A DNA stretch of 64,000 nt from Cronobacter sakazakii (GCF_000982825.1 NZ_CP011047.1:2046001-2110000), one strand, 5' to 3'. Counted from the stretch's first letter, positions 34,737-44,769 are shown. Numbers and translations are program-made. Notes: generated by a model from the sequence alone, not told the origin.

Positions 34737-36974
34737 ATGTTATCGGTTGAAACACTCAAGAAAAATAAAGATCAGTGGTGGGCTCTGCCGCTGGTGTTAC
34801 CGCTGTTGTTATTACCACTCGCCCGCGCAGGCAATACTTACGTGCATATTGAAGGCGGTCTGGTGGTGCTTTATTACCTGCCGCTGTCGCTGTTTAGCGC
34901 CTTTCTGATGATTTATGGCCGTCGCGCGCTGCCCGGCATCGGCCTTGGCATCGTTGTCTATTATCACCGCAATGTGGGGTTATTAGATCTCTCGGTCACG
35001 CTGCTGAATTTCTTTGTCCCGATAACGCTGAGCTGGGCAGGCTACCGTATTTTCGCGCCAGGTCAGCACGCGGTTTCCTGGTGGCATTCACGCAGCGGCG
35101 CGCAGCGTATGTTCTGGCTGGTGTTCTTTAACGCCTCGGTCTTTATGCTGTTTTACCAGATAGCCGCGTTTCTCGGGCTCTATGAACGTCCAACGTCACT
35201 GACGGGCGATAATCCTTTTACCGTATTGACGCTTATCAGCTATCAGGCCGTACTGGTCGGCTGCCTTACGGGGATGCCTTTTTTCTATCTGCTGATTCGC
35301 GTGCTGTGCCACCCGCGCTATCTGAAGAGTTTTCTCTCGCAGGCGCGTGCCCAGCGCGATAAGAAAGTCAGCAAAATCGAAGTGGTTGTCTGGCTCGGCG
35401 TGATTCTGTTCCTGCTTGGCTGTCTGGTGCAGCCGACGGGCGACAGCAGTTCGCTGTTCAGTACCACCTATACGCTTTCATTACTGTTGCCCGTGATGCT
35501 CTGGGGCGCGATGCGGTTTGGCTATTTCTTCATCACAACCGTCTGGATGCCGGTGCTGGCTGTGTTATGTCATTTCTATTATCTCTACTTCCCGTCGGTA
35601 CCCGGCTACGAAACCCAGATGGTGGTCAATACCTCCAGCTATGGCGTCTTTTCGCTGGTGATTGTCTTTATGGCGCTGACGGCCACCCGCCAGCGCACGA
35701 TGCATCTGCGCGGCCGTCGTCTGGCGTTAATCGATCCGTTAAGCCACATGCCGAATCTGCGTGCGCTGAACCGGGATCTCGGCAAAGCGCCCTGGTCAGT
35801 GCTGTGCTTTATGCGTATTCCCGAGCTTGAGCTGCTGGGGCGCAACTATGGCGTCATGCTGCGCATTCTCTATAAACAGCAGATGGCGGCGTGGTTGCGC
35901 CAGATCCTGCTGCCGGATGAGCTGGCGTACCAGCTTTCCGGGCACGATTTAGTGCTGCGTATTCACACGGAATCGTATCTTGAGCGCATCGACGCGCTGG
36001 ATAAACGCGTGCGGCAGTTCCGCTTTATGTGGGATGGTATGCCGTTACAGCCGCAGGTGGGTATCAGTTACAGCTTTGTGCGCTCGCCGGTCACGCATCT
36101 GCATTTGTTGCTTGGTGAAATGAGCACCATGGCGGATCTGTCGCTTGCCACCAATCAGCCCGAAAGCTTGCAGTGTCGTGGCGCAAACCACGTGCAGAAA
36201 GCTGTAAAGCTGAAAGTGGATATGCTCAACCGCCTCCAGCAGGCGCTAGATAATCATCATTTCCGGTTGATGGCGCAGCGTATCGAAGGGATGCGCGGCG
36301 ACAGCTACTACGAAATTCTGTTGCGTATGCGCGGTGATGACGGCGAACTGATTGCCCCGGAGAATTTCCTGCCGGTAGCGCATGAGTTCGGTCTCTCGTC
36401 GCGCATCGATCTGATGGTGCTGGAAAGTACACTGCAATTTATGGATGAGTGGCGCGAACAGCTGCCAGGCAGCCGTTTCTCTATCAACCTGACGCCTGCC
36501 ACAGTCTGTCGCGTGCCGTTTCCGGGCGAGGTCCAGCGGCTGCTGGCGCGTTATCACATTGAGCCCTGGCAACTGATTTTTGAAATCACTGAAAGCCAGT
36601 CGTTCACGAATGTCGAACAGACGCAAATGACGCTCTCGCGACTGCGAGCAATGGGGTGTAGCATTGCAATTGACGATTTCGGCACCGGCTATGCGAGCTA
36701 CGCGCGGCTGAAAAGCATCAATGCCGATATTTTAAAAATCGACGGCAGTTTTATTCGCAATATCGTGACCAGCAGTCTGGATTATCAGATTGTTGAATCG
36801 ATGTGCCATCTGGCGCGGATGAAAAATATGCAGGTGGTGGCGGAGTATGTTGAAAGCGAAGAGATCAAAAACGTCGCTTGTTCGCTCGGTATCGATTATC
36901 TGCAGGGCTATGTGATTGGTAAGCCGCAACCGCTGGAGTCGCTTATCGCGGCGAAGCCCCAAGCGCAGGCATAA
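34737..36974 (+). CDS. pdeF: Membrane cyclic-di-GMP phosphodiesterase PdeF
   Basis: A 745-residue protein (E. coli yfgF). The N-terminal MASE1-type membrane sensor spans about 1-315. A degenerate GGDEF domain follows, with SGHDL in place of the active loop, so no cyclase activity is expected. The EAL domain appears complete: EILLR, NLTPATV, FEITES, DDFGTGYAS, LKID, EYVES and LQGY are all visible. It hydrolyses c-di-GMP at the inner membrane. Confidence 0.95.
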   Translation: MLSVETLKKNKDQWWALPLVLPLLLLPLARAGNTYVHIEGGLVVLYYLPLSLFSAFLMIYGRRALPGIGLGIVVYYHRNVGLLDLSVTLLNFFVPITLSWAGYRIFAPGQHAVSWWHSRSGAQRMFWLVFFNASVFMLFYQIAAFLGLYERPTSLTGDNPFTVLTLISYQAVLVGCLTGMPFFYLLIRVLCHPRYLKSFLSQARAQRDKKVSKIEVVVWLGVILFLLGCLVQPTGDSSSLFSTTYTLSLLLPVMLWGAMRFGYFFITTVWMPVLAVLCHFYYLYFPSVPGYETQMVVNTSSYGVFSLVIVFMALTATRQRTMHLRGRRLALIDPLSHMPNLRALNRDLGKAPWSVLCFMRIPELELLGRNYGVMLRILYKQQMAAWLRQILLPDELAYQLSGHDLVLRIHTESYLERIDALDKRVRQFRFMWDGMPLQPQVGISYSFVRSPVTHLHLLLGEMSTMADLSLATNQPESLQCRGANHVQKAVKLKVDMLNRLQQALDNHHFRLMAQRIEGMRGDSYYEILLRMRGDDGELIAPENFLPVAHEFGLSSRIDLMVLESTLQFMDEWREQLPGSRFSINLTPATVCRVPFPGEVQRLLARYHIEPWQLIFEITESQSFTNVEQTQMTLSRLRAMGCSIAIDDFGTGYASYARLKSINADILKIDGSFIRNIVTSSLDYQIVESMCHLARMKNMQVVAEYVESEEIKNVACSLGIDYLQGYVIGKPQPLESLIAAKPQAQA

Positions 36975-36978
36975 AAAA

Positions 36979-37002
36979 AACGGTGAGCCAGGCTCACCGT
37001 TT
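36979..37002 (-). terminator. Terminator of ppk-ppx
   Basis: AACGGTGAGCC pairs with GGCTCACCGTT. On the left is a run of eight A (36973-36980), which is a U-tract for leftward transcription from ppx. It can also serve pdeF. Confidence 0.8.
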
Positions 37003-37008
37003 CGTGTT

Positions 37009-38550
37009 TCAGGCGGCCACTTCCGGGCTCGCTTCTTCTTCAATATTCAGCTTCCAGCCGGTAACGCCTTCCCAGTACTGCTGCTCACGTTCGAGATCCA
37101 GCAGCACCAGCGCGTTCTGGCTGAACCAGTCGTGCGGGAAACGCAGCGTCCAGTGATTCTCATCGGTATTCAGCACCAGCGTCGGCGGTGTGGTGGTCGC
37201 CTGACGCTGATTGTTCAGCAGTACGCCAAGGCGCAGCAGCTGGATAAGCGGCAGGAACTGCTTTTTCTTGTACAGCGTAAAGCGCGGCAGCTCGTCGAGC
37301 TTAATCGCCTTACGGTGATAGCGCACCAGCGTCGCCATCATCATTTGCTGCTCCTGATTAAAGCCCGGCAGATCGCTGTTCTGAAGGATATACGCCGAAT
37401 GGCGGTGCAGGCCGCTGTGGTTAATGCCAAGCCCGACTTCATGCAGCATCGCCGCCCATTTCAGGAGCGCCGCCAGCGACGGGTTCGCAAGCTTAGGATT
37501 CTGCTGCTCCCACTGCTCATACATCAGCATCGTGGTATCCAGTACCCGGTGCGCCTGTTCTCTGTCGATATGGTACTGATTGGCGAGGCTCTGCGCGGTG
37601 CGAATGCGGATATCCTGATGGCGGAAACGGCCTTCCATCTCGTACAGCACGCCTTCGCGCAGCGCGCCGTCTGAGAGACGCAGCTCGCGGATCGCCAGCG
37701 CGTCAAACACGCCGCAGAGAATAGCCAGCCCCGGCACGAAGACGACTTTGCGCTCTTCCGACAGGCCCGGCAGGGTAAGCGCGGAGAAGTGGCCGAATTT
37801 CAGCACTTCATCGCGCAGCATATCGAGGCGATCCGGCGTGATAAAACCGTCTTTTTCGCCCATCTCTACCAGCACTTCATGCGCGGCTTTGATGGTGCCG
37901 GAAGCGCCCAGCGCCACGGTCCAGCCTTTAAGACGATACTGCCAGGCGAGGCTTTCAAGCTTTTGCACGGCGGCGAGACGCGCGCGGCGGAAATTATCCG
38001 GCGTTATCTCACCGTTCGGGAAGAAATGCTGCCCGAAACTGACGCAGCCCATGCGGCGGCTTTCCACCAGTTGCGGCTCGAAATCTTCGCCAATCACCAG
38101 CTCTGTCGAGCCGCCGCCGATATCGATAACCAGCTTACGCCCGCGCTCTGGCTGCGTATGTTCCACGCCCATGAAAATCAGGCGCGCTTCTTCATTGCCG
38201 GAGATAATTTCAATCGGGTAGGGGATAACCTTTTCCGCGCGACGCAGGAAATCCGTCGCGTTAGCGGCCTGGCGCAGCGTGTGGGTGCCCACGATGCAGA
38301 CTTTCGCCGCGGAAAACCCCTGCAGGCGCTCGGCGAACAGGGAGAGGCAGGCGAGGCCGCGCTCCATGGCCTCTTCGCTCAGCATATTATTTTCGTCCAG
38401 CCCATCGGCCAGGTGTACGCGCTGTTTCAGACGACCAATGATTTGCATGGCGCCATCCACCACACGGGCAATCACCATATGGAAGCTGTTAGAGCCGAGA
38501 TCGACCGCAGCAAATTCCTCCGGTCGTGGAGCATCAGAAGTTATCGGCAT
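37009..38550 (-). CDS. ppx: Exopolyphosphatase
   Basis: A 513-residue member of the ASKHA phosphotransferase fold that releases phosphate from polyphosphate ends and also hydrolyses pppGpp. The N-terminal DLGSNSFHMVIARV and the second-lobe motif DIGGGSTELVIG form the nucleotide/phosphate site. A C-terminal HD-like helical domain follows (HEVGLGINHSGLHRHS). It lies 3 bp after ppk, so both are one operon. Confidence 0.96.
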   Translation of the reverse strand: MPITSDAPRPEEFAAVDLGSNSFHMVIARVVDGAMQIIGRLKQRVHLADGLDENNMLSEEAMERGLACLSLFAERLQGFSAAKVCIVGTHTLRQAANATDFLRRAEKVIPYPIEIISGNEEARLIFMGVEHTQPERGRKLVIDIGGGSTELVIGEDFEPQLVESRRMGCVSFGQHFFPNGEITPDNFRRARLAAVQKLESLAWQYRLKGWTVALGASGTIKAAHEVLVEMGEKDGFITPDRLDMLRDEVLKFGHFSALTLPGLSEERKVVFVPGLAILCGVFDALAIRELRLSDGALREGVLYEMEGRFRHQDIRIRTAQSLANQYHIDREQAHRVLDTTMLMYEQWEQQNPKLANPSLAALLKWAAMLHEVGLGINHSGLHRHSAYILQNSDLPGFNQEQQMMMATLVRYHRKAIKLDELPRFTLYKKKQFLPLIQLLRLGVLLNNQRQATTTPPTLVLNTDENHWTLRFPHDWFSQNALVLLDLEREQQYWEGVTGWKLNIEEEASPEVAA

Positions 38551-38553
38551 AGA

Positions 38554-40614
38554 TTATTCAGGCTGTTCCAGAGATTTTATGTAATCGTAAATCGCCAATT
38601 GTGCGCGAACTTTGCGGCGATTACCACGCGGCACATAGCGATTACTCAGTTCTTTGTCCACATAACGGGCCTTCACCGTATCACTGAACAGGATATCAAT
38701 GATATCCAGAATGCGCTGTTTCAGGCGCGGGTCCAGCAGCGGCGCGGCGACTTCAATGCGGTAGTCGATATTACGCGTCATCCAGTCGGCAGACGACAGA
38801 TAAACGCGCTTATCGCCGCCATTTTCGAAAATATAAACCCGGTCATGTTCGAGATAGCGGTCAACGATACTGATGACCTGAATATTGTCGCTCAGGCCTT
38901 CCAGTTGCGGGATAAGCGAGCACATGCCGCGAATCAGCAGATTCACTTTTACGCCGGAGCCGGACGCCGCGTAGAGCCTGTCCACCAGCCCTTTATCGAC
39001 GAGGTTATTAAGCTTAAGCGTAATCCCCGACGGCAACCCCTGCTGCGCGTTGGCTATCTCCTGATCGACCATTTCATAAAGCAGGCGGCGCGAGTTTTGC
39101 GGCGACACCAGCAGGTAATCGAAACTCACCGGGCGGTAAGGGTTTTCAATAAAGTTAAATACCCGGCGCACTTCGTTGGTGATGCGCGCATCGGCGGTCA
39201 GCAACGAGTAGTCGGTATAAAGGCGCGCGGTTTTCTCGTTAAAGTTGCCGGTGCCGATATGCGCGTAGCGCACCACGTCGTCACCCTCTTTACGCGAGAT
39301 GAGAAACAGTTTGGCATGGATCTTAAGGCCCGGCGCTGAGAAGATCACATGTACGCCCGCTTCGGTCAGGCGTTTCGCCCAGTGAATATTCGCCTCTTCA
39401 TCAAATCGCGCCTGCAATTCCACCACGACGGTCACTTTTTTGCCGTTGTGGGCGGCGTGGATCATCGAGTCGATAATGCGCGAGTCTTTCGCCACGCGAT
39501 AGATATTGATTTTGATGGCCAGCACGCTCGGGTCAAACGACGCCTGGCGCAGCAGTTCCAGCACATGCTCGAACGTGTGATACGGGTAGTAGAGCAGCAC
39601 GTCGCGCTCGCGAATGGCGTCAAAGCCGTTGCGGAATTGATCGAACCAGATGTGGCGCAGGCGCGGCAGCGGTTTGTTGATCAGATTCGCTTTGCCGACA
39701 TTCGGGAAGCTAATGAAATCTTTAAAGTTATGGTAGCGACCGCCCGGCACGATGGAGTCATAGCGGGAGATAGAGAGCTTCTCGCGCAGCATTTGTACCA
39801 TCGCATCCGGCATATCGCGCTGGTAAACGAAACGCACCGGCTCGGCGGTGAGACGCTGCTTGAGGCTTGAAGACATCAGCTCCAGCAGGCTCGATTCCAT
39901 CTCATGCACCAGATCGTATTCCGCGTCGCGCGTCATTTTCATGGAATAGGCGTTCAGCGCGTCGTAATCGAAAAAGCCTTTAAAGATATCATCCAGGCAG
40001 AAGCGCAGAATGTTATCCAGCAGGATCATCGGCTTGCGGCGGCGCGGGGTTTCGGGCGGAAGATTCACGAAGCGCGGCACTTTATCCGCCGGGATCTCCA
40101 GCAGCGCGTAGCGAATGGATTCGCCGCGAATAATTTCGACCGCCAGATAGGTGTAATCGTCTTTCAGAAACTGCACCAAATCGGTGTCGCGATTAATCAG
40201 CGTTGGGGTGACGTGCTGGCGCAGATAGTGTTTGAAGTAGTGACGCAGCCACACCTGCTGGTTTTCAGAAAGCTGGCGTTCGTTAATCAGAAAGATTTGG
40301 TTGCGCGCCATCTCCAGCAGCAGATCGTTATACAGGCCGTCGAACTCCTGATCTGCCTTCAGCACCCGCGACTGGATCTTGCCCAGCAGGTGGCGCGAAT
40401 GAGAGTTAGAACCCTGCTCTTCGCTGATGATAATGCGCCGCTTAAGCTCGGCAAACCGGACCTTATAAAACTCATCAAGGTTGTTAGAGTAGATGCCCAG
40501 AAAGCGCATGCGCTCAATCAGCGGGTTAGATTTATCCGCCGCTTCCTGCAATACGCGTTCGTTGAACGATAACCAGCTCAGTTCTTTTTCGATATAAAGC
40601 TTTTCCTGACCCAT
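38554..40614 (-). CDS. ppk: Polyphosphate kinase 1
   Basis: A 686-residue membrane-associated enzyme that makes polyphosphate from ATP. The N-terminal, head and two C-terminal PLD-like domains are recognisable. The autophosphorylated histidine is in VRYAHIGTGNFNEKTARLYTD, and a second conserved histidine is in KIHAKLFL. First gene of ppk-ppx, with the synthesising enzyme upstream of the degrading one. Confidence 0.97.
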   Translation of the reverse strand: MGQEKLYIEKELSWLSFNERVLQEAADKSNPLIERMRFLGIYSNNLDEFYKVRFAELKRRIIISEEQGSNSHSRHLLGKIQSRVLKADQEFDGLYNDLLLEMARNQIFLINERQLSENQQVWLRHYFKHYLRQHVTPTLINRDTDLVQFLKDDYTYLAVEIIRGESIRYALLEIPADKVPRFVNLPPETPRRRKPMILLDNILRFCLDDIFKGFFDYDALNAYSMKMTRDAEYDLVHEMESSLLELMSSSLKQRLTAEPVRFVYQRDMPDAMVQMLREKLSISRYDSIVPGGRYHNFKDFISFPNVGKANLINKPLPRLRHIWFDQFRNGFDAIRERDVLLYYPYHTFEHVLELLRQASFDPSVLAIKINIYRVAKDSRIIDSMIHAAHNGKKVTVVVELQARFDEEANIHWAKRLTEAGVHVIFSAPGLKIHAKLFLISRKEGDDVVRYAHIGTGNFNEKTARLYTDYSLLTADARITNEVRRVFNFIENPYRPVSFDYLLVSPQNSRRLLYEMVDQEIANAQQGLPSGITLKLNNLVDKGLVDRLYAASGSGVKVNLLIRGMCSLIPQLEGLSDNIQVISIVDRYLEHDRVYIFENGGDKRVYLSSADWMTRNIDYRIEVAAPLLDPRLKQRILDIIDILFSDTVKARYVDKELSNRYVPRGNRRKVRAQLAIYDYIKSLEQPE

Positions 40615-40830
40615 TACTACTCACACTCCGGTTGATTAACTCGGGACGTGGCAAATCCGTCTCGGGGTTATTATGGCGAGCTTTGTCATGCTCTGTCCAA
40701 CTGTGCCAGAAAAGTATGACAGTTATCCGCAGGCTTACGAGAAAGCGGCAAAAAAGCCTGTGAAACCGTGATGTTGGCGGACAAGTTTTCCGTGTCGATG
40801 ACGGAATTAACGCCAGACGAGAGAAAAAAT

Positions 40831-40850
40831 AAAGGGCCTCGTGGCCCTTT
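40831..40850 (-). terminator. Rho-independent terminator of purMN
   Basis: AAAGGGCC pairs with GGCCCTTT around TCGT. Read leftward it is followed by TATTTTTTC, a proper U-tract just beyond the purN stop. Confidence 0.85.
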
Positions 40851-40852
40851 AA

Positions 40853-41494
40853 TCACTCGTCAGAAGCGTAACCCTGCGGCGGGAGCGGATGCCCGTCCAG
40901 CCAGGCGCGGCCCTCGCGCATCGCGAGGCGGCCCTCGACAAACCAGCTCACCACCAGCGGGTAGATGGCGTGCTCTTGCGCCTGAACGCGCGCGGTGACG
41001 TCTTCTTCGCTGTCGCCGGGAAAGACCGGGACGCGGGCTTGTAAAATCACCGGGCCGCCGTCCAGCTCGTCCGTGACAAAATGCACCGACGTGCCGTGCT
41101 CGTCATCGCCGTTGGCGAGCGCCTGGCGGTGCGTATGCAGCCCCGGATATTTCGGCAGCAGGGAAGGGTGAATATTCAGCAGCCGTCCTTCATAGTGCGC
41201 CACAAAGGCCGGGCTCAGAATGCGCATATAGCCCGCCAGCACCACCAGATCCGGCGCGTAGGCGTCTATCTCCTGCATCAGCTCACGGTCAAACGCCTCG
41301 CGGCTGGCAAAATCAGATGCGCTTAACGCATGGGCGGGAATGGCGGCCTCGCGCGCGCGTTCAAGGCCGAATGCGTCGGCCTTGTTGCTGAAGACGGCGC
41401 TAATCAGGCCGTTGATTTTCTTCTGCGCGCAGGCGTCGATAATCGCCTGTAAATTACTGCCGCTGCCGGAAATCAGCACTACGATGCGCTTCAT
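40853..41494 (-). CDS. purN: Phosphoribosylglycinamide formyltransferase 1
   Basis: A 213-residue enzyme that formylates GAR from 10-formyl-THF in purine synthesis. The catalytic Asn/His region reads NIHPSLLPKYPGLHTH, and GSGSNLQA near the N-terminus binds phosphate. Its ATG overlaps the purM stop codon (TAATG), so translation is coupled. Confidence 0.97.
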   Translation of the reverse strand: MKRIVVLISGSGSNLQAIIDACAQKKINGLISAVFSNKADAFGLERAREAAIPAHALSASDFASREAFDRELMQEIDAYAPDLVVLAGYMRILSPAFVAHYEGRLLNIHPSLLPKYPGLHTHRQALANGDDEHGTSVHFVTDELDGGPVILQARVPVFPGDSEEDVTARVQAQEHAIYPLVVSWFVEGRLAMREGRAWLDGHPLPPQGYASDE

Positions 41495-42531
41495 TACGCA
41501 ATAACCACGCGTTCCTGGGCATCGGAGGCTTTAATCGCGCCGATTTTCCATGCGGTTTCGCCAAGGCTATTGAGCAGCGCTACCGCGTTATCCGCTTCTG
41601 CGGCTGGCAGGGCGATGACCATGCCAACGCCGCAGTTAAAGGTGCGGTACATTTCATGACGGCTGACGTTGCCCGCCTGCTGTAGCCAGTTGAAGACCGC
41701 CGGCCACTGCCAGGAGGCTTCATCAATCACGGCCTGGGTGTTGTCCGGCAGCACGCGCGGAATGTTTTCCCAGAAGCCGCCGCCGGTCAGGTGGGCGATG
41801 GCATGGACTTCAAGCTTCTCAATCAGCTCCAGCACCGGTTTTACATAGATGCGGGTAGGGGCCAGCAGGTGATCGGCGAGCGGTTTGCCGTCAAGCTCGG
41901 TGGTTTGCGGGTCCGCGCCGCTCACTTCAAGAATTTTACGCACCAGCGAGTAGCCGTTGGAGTGCGGACCGCTGGAAGCTAGCGCGACCAGTACGTCGCC
42001 ATCGGCGACTTTCGAGCCGTCGATAATCTCTGATTTTTCCACTACGCCGACGCAGAAACCGGCCACGTCGTAATCGTCGCCGTGATACATGCCCGGCATT
42101 TCCGCCGTTTCGCCGCCCACCAGCGCGCAGCCGGATTGCAGGCAGCCTTCGGCGATGCCGTTAATCACGCTTGCCGCGGTATCCACATCCAGCTTGCCGG
42201 TCGCGTAGTAATCGAGGAAGAACAGCGGCTCAGCGCCCTGTACCACCAGATCGTTGACGCACATCGCCACCAGATCGATGCCAATCGTGTCGTGACGTTT
42301 CAGATCCATCGCCAGACGCAGCTTGGTGCCGACGCCGTCCGTCCCGGAGACCAGCACCGGCTCGCGGTATTTCTGCGGCAGCGCGCAGAGGGCGCCGAAG
42401 CCGCCCAGGCCACCCATCACTTCCGGGCGACGGGTTTTTTTCACGACGCCTTTGATTCGGTCGACCAGAGCGTTACCAGCATCAATATCAACACCGGCAT
42501 CTTTATAGCTGAGAGAGGTTTTGTCGGTCAC
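41494..42531 (-). CDS. purM: Phosphoribosylaminoimidazole synthetase
   Basis: A 345-residue AIR synthetase that closes FGAM to AIR with ATP. The ATP-binding SGTDGVGTKLRLAMD and the GGGFWENIPRVLP region are intact. The start is taken as GTG at 42531 (then TDKTSLSYKDAG), which gives the E. coli length; an in-frame GTG at 42546 would add five residues. A PurR box lies 65 bp upstream. Confidence 0.95.
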   Translation of the reverse strand: MTDKTSLSYKDAGVDIDAGNALVDRIKGVVKKTRRPEVMGGLGGFGALCALPQKYREPVLVSGTDGVGTKLRLAMDLKRHDTIGIDLVAMCVNDLVVQGAEPLFFLDYYATGKLDVDTAASVINGIAEGCLQSGCALVGGETAEMPGMYHGDDYDVAGFCVGVVEKSEIIDGSKVADGDVLVALASSGPHSNGYSLVRKILEVSGADPQTTELDGKPLADHLLAPTRIYVKPVLELIEKLEVHAIAHLTGGGFWENIPRVLPDNTQAVIDEASWQWPAVFNWLQQAGNVSRHEMYRTFNCGVGMVIALPAAEADNAVALLNSLGETAWKIGAIKASDAQERVVIA

Positions 42532-42595
42532 TGCTAAAGTCCCCACGCGGTTGCGGTTGGTGGTAGTAGAGAAAACGCGGCAATTCTAACAGTCC

Positions 42596-42611
42596 AGGCA
42601 AACGTTTGCGA
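42596..42611 (-). promoter_or_regulatory. PurR operator of purMN
   Basis: AGGCAAACGTTTGCGA is a near-perfect palindromic PurR box (consensus ACGCAAACGTTTGCGT), placed upstream of purM. Confidence 0.85.
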
Positions 42612-42712
42612 GCCCTTGTTGCGTTGAATAAAACACACTAATAAGATGACTGACTTCTGTTCGGTTGATCCCGATCAAGCCCATTACGTATGGCGCGGCC
42701 CGCAAAAAGCGG

Positions 42713-42734
42713 TATAATCCGGCGATTTTTTTTG
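42713..42734 (+). promoter_or_regulatory. upp promoter with UTP-sensing start region
   Basis: TATAAT at 42713-42718 is followed by an initial transcribed sequence GA with eight T and G (42724-42734). The same arrangement controls E. coli upp: at high UTP, starts at the G slip on the T-run and abort, lowering upp expression. The element is seen directly; the mechanism is transferred from E. coli. Confidence 0.8.
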
Positions 42735-42763
42735 TGGCTGCCATCTTGCTGGGGAGAAAGAGA

Positions 42764-43390
42764 ATGAAGATCGTTGAAGTGAAACACCCGCTGGTTAAAC
42801 ACAAGCTGGGCCTGATGCGCGAGCATGACATCAGCACCAAGCGTTTTCGTGAACTCGCCTCTGAAGTGGGCAGCCTGCTGACCTATGAAGCCACAGCCGA
42901 TCTGCTGACGGAAAAAGTGACCATTGAAGGCTGGAACGGCCCGGTGGAAATCGAGCAGATCAAAGGCAAGAAAATTACCGTAGTGCCTATTCTGCGCGCC
43001 GGTCTTGGCATGATGGAAGGGGTGCTGGAGAACGTACCGAGCGCGCGTATCAGCGTGGTCGGCGTTTACCGTGATGAAGAAACCCTGGAGCCGGTGCCGT
43101 ATTTCCAGAAGCTGGTTTCTAATATCGACGAGCGCATGGCGCTGGTTGTCGACCCGATGCTGGCGACAGGCGGTTCGATGATCGCCACTATCGACCTGCT
43201 GAAGAAAGCGGGCTGCACCAGCATCAAAGTGCTGGTTCTGGTTGCCGCGCCGGAAGGCATCAAGGCGCTGGAAAAAGCGCACCCGGATATCGAGCTTTAT
43301 ACCGCGTCCATCGACAAGGGGCTTAACGAGCACGGGTACATCATCCCGGGCCTCGGCGATGCGGGCGATAAAATATTTGGTACGAAATAA
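42764..43390 (+). CDS. upp: Uracil phosphoribosyltransferase
   Basis: A 208-residue enzyme that makes UMP from uracil and PRPP. The PRPP loop reads VDPMLATGGSM, and the uracil-binding C-terminal region GYIIPGLGDAGDK is intact. It is transcribed divergently from purM and followed by uraA, its uracil supplier. Confidence 0.97.
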   Translation: MKIVEVKHPLVKHKLGLMREHDISTKRFRELASEVGSLLTYEATADLLTEKVTIEGWNGPVEIEQIKGKKITVVPILRAGLGMMEGVLENVPSARISVVGVYRDEETLEPVPYFQKLVSNIDERMALVVDPMLATGGSMIATIDLLKKAGCTSIKVLVLVAAPEGIKALEKAHPDIELYTASIDKGLNEHGYIIPGLGDAGDKIFGTK

Positions 43391-43395
43391 ACATT

Positions 43396-43423
43396 AAGCC
43401 GACTTATTAGTCGGCTTTTTTTT
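43396..43423 (+). terminator. Terminator between upp and uraA
   Basis: AAGCCGACT pairs with AGTCGGCTT around TATT, followed by a run of T. A strong terminator; uraA must rely on read-through or its own promoter. Confidence 0.85.
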
Positions 43424-43471
43424 GGTCCCACACTTAACACATCACACATCAACACTCTTGAGGAAAACGCT

Positions 43472-44761
43472 ATGACGCGCCGTGCTATCGGGGTAAGTGA
43501 ACGTCCGCCGCTCTTACAGACTATCCCGCTTAGTTTGCAGCACCTGTTCGCCATGTTTGGCGCAACCGTGCTGGTGCCCATCCTGTTTCATATTAACCCG
43601 GCCACCGTACTGCTGTTTAACGGCATCGGCACGCTGCTGTATCTCTTTATCTGTAAAGGCAAAATCCCGGCGTATCTGGGCTCAAGCTTTGCCTTTATCT
43701 CGCCCGTGTTGCTGTTGCTGCCGCTCGGCTATGAGATGGCGCTCGGCGGGTTTATCGTCTGCGGCGCGCTGTTTTGCATCGTGGCGCTGATTGTCAAAAA
43801 AGCGGGCACCGGCTGGCTCGACGTGATGTTCCCGCCTGCGGCGATGGGTGCCATCGTCGCGGTTATCGGCCTGGAGCTGGCGGGCGTTGCGGCCAATATG
43901 GCGGGCCTGCTGCCTGCAGAAGGCCAGACGGCGGATTCCACTACAATCACTATTTCGCTGGTAACGCTGGCGGTCACGGTGTTTGGCTCGGTGCTGTTCC
44001 GCGGTTTTCTCGCGATCATACCGATTCTCATCGGCGTGCTGGCGGGCTATGCGCTCTCCTTCGCGATGGGCGTTGTGGATACCACGCCGATCGCCAATGC
44101 TCACTGGTTTGCGCTGCCGACATTCTATACGCCGCGCTTTGAGTGGTTTGCCATCTTCACCATTCTGCCTGCGGCGCTGGTGGTCATAGCCGAGCATGTC
44201 GGGCATCTGGTGGTAACGGCGAACATCGTGAAAAAAGATCTGATCCGCGATCCGGGCCTGCACCGCTCGATGTTCGCGAACGGTTTCTCGACGATGATTT
44301 CCGGTTTCTTCGGCTCCACGCCGAACACGACCTATGGCGAGAATATCGGCGTTATGGCGATCACCCGCGTTTACAGCACCTGGGTTATTGGTGGCGCTGC
44401 GATCATTGCGATTTTGCTCTCCTGCGTTGGCAAACTGGCGGCGGCGATCCAGATTATCCCGGTGCCGGTGATGGGCGGCGTTTCGCTGCTGCTCTACGGC
44501 GTGATCGGCGCATCCGGTATTCGCGTACTGATTGAATCCAAAGTGGATTACAGCAAGGCGCAGAACCTGATCCTGACGTCAGTCATCCTGATCATTGGCG
44601 TCAGCGGCGCGAAAGTGCATATTGGCGCGGCCGAGCTGAAAGGCATGGCGCTGGCAACGATTGTCGGCGTGGCGCTGAGCCTGATTTTCAAACTTATCAA
44701 TGTATTGCGCCCGGAAGAGACGGTGCTTGACGCTGACGAGCACGAAAAATCGCCGCACTGA
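43472..44761 (+). CDS. uraA: Uracil:proton symporter
   Basis: A 429-residue inner-membrane NAT/NCS2 permease with about 14 membrane segments. The family features HLVVTANIVKKD (with the key Glu just before, in IAEHVGH) and the signature GFFGSTPNTTYGENIG are present. It imports uracil for Upp. Confidence 0.96.
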   Translation: MTRRAIGVSERPPLLQTIPLSLQHLFAMFGATVLVPILFHINPATVLLFNGIGTLLYLFICKGKIPAYLGSSFAFISPVLLLLPLGYEMALGGFIVCGALFCIVALIVKKAGTGWLDVMFPPAAMGAIVAVIGLELAGVAANMAGLLPAEGQTADSTTITISLVTLAVTVFGSVLFRGFLAIIPILIGVLAGYALSFAMGVVDTTPIANAHWFALPTFYTPRFEWFAIFTILPAALVVIAEHVGHLVVTANIVKKDLIRDPGLHRSMFANGFSTMISGFFGSTPNTTYGENIGVMAITRVYSTWVIGGAAIIAILLSCVGKLAAAIQIIPVPVMGGVSLLLYGVIGASGIRVLIESKVDYSKAQNLILTSVILIIGVSGAKVHIGAAELKGMALATIVGVALSLIFKLINVLRPEETVLDADEHEKSPH

Positions 44762-44769
44762 TCCGCCTG

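Noticed and set aside
37789..39339. A long rightward open frame opposite ppx and ppk
   Set aside because: It is a shadow of codon bias on the other strand; both ppx and ppk are unmistakable and the frame has no recognisable domain or ribosome site. The same applies to the long frames opposite ispG and within yfhM.
40701..40722. Pho-box-like CTGTCAT upstream of ppk
   Set aside because: One heptamer is good, but the second repeat at the required 4-bp spacing is poor.
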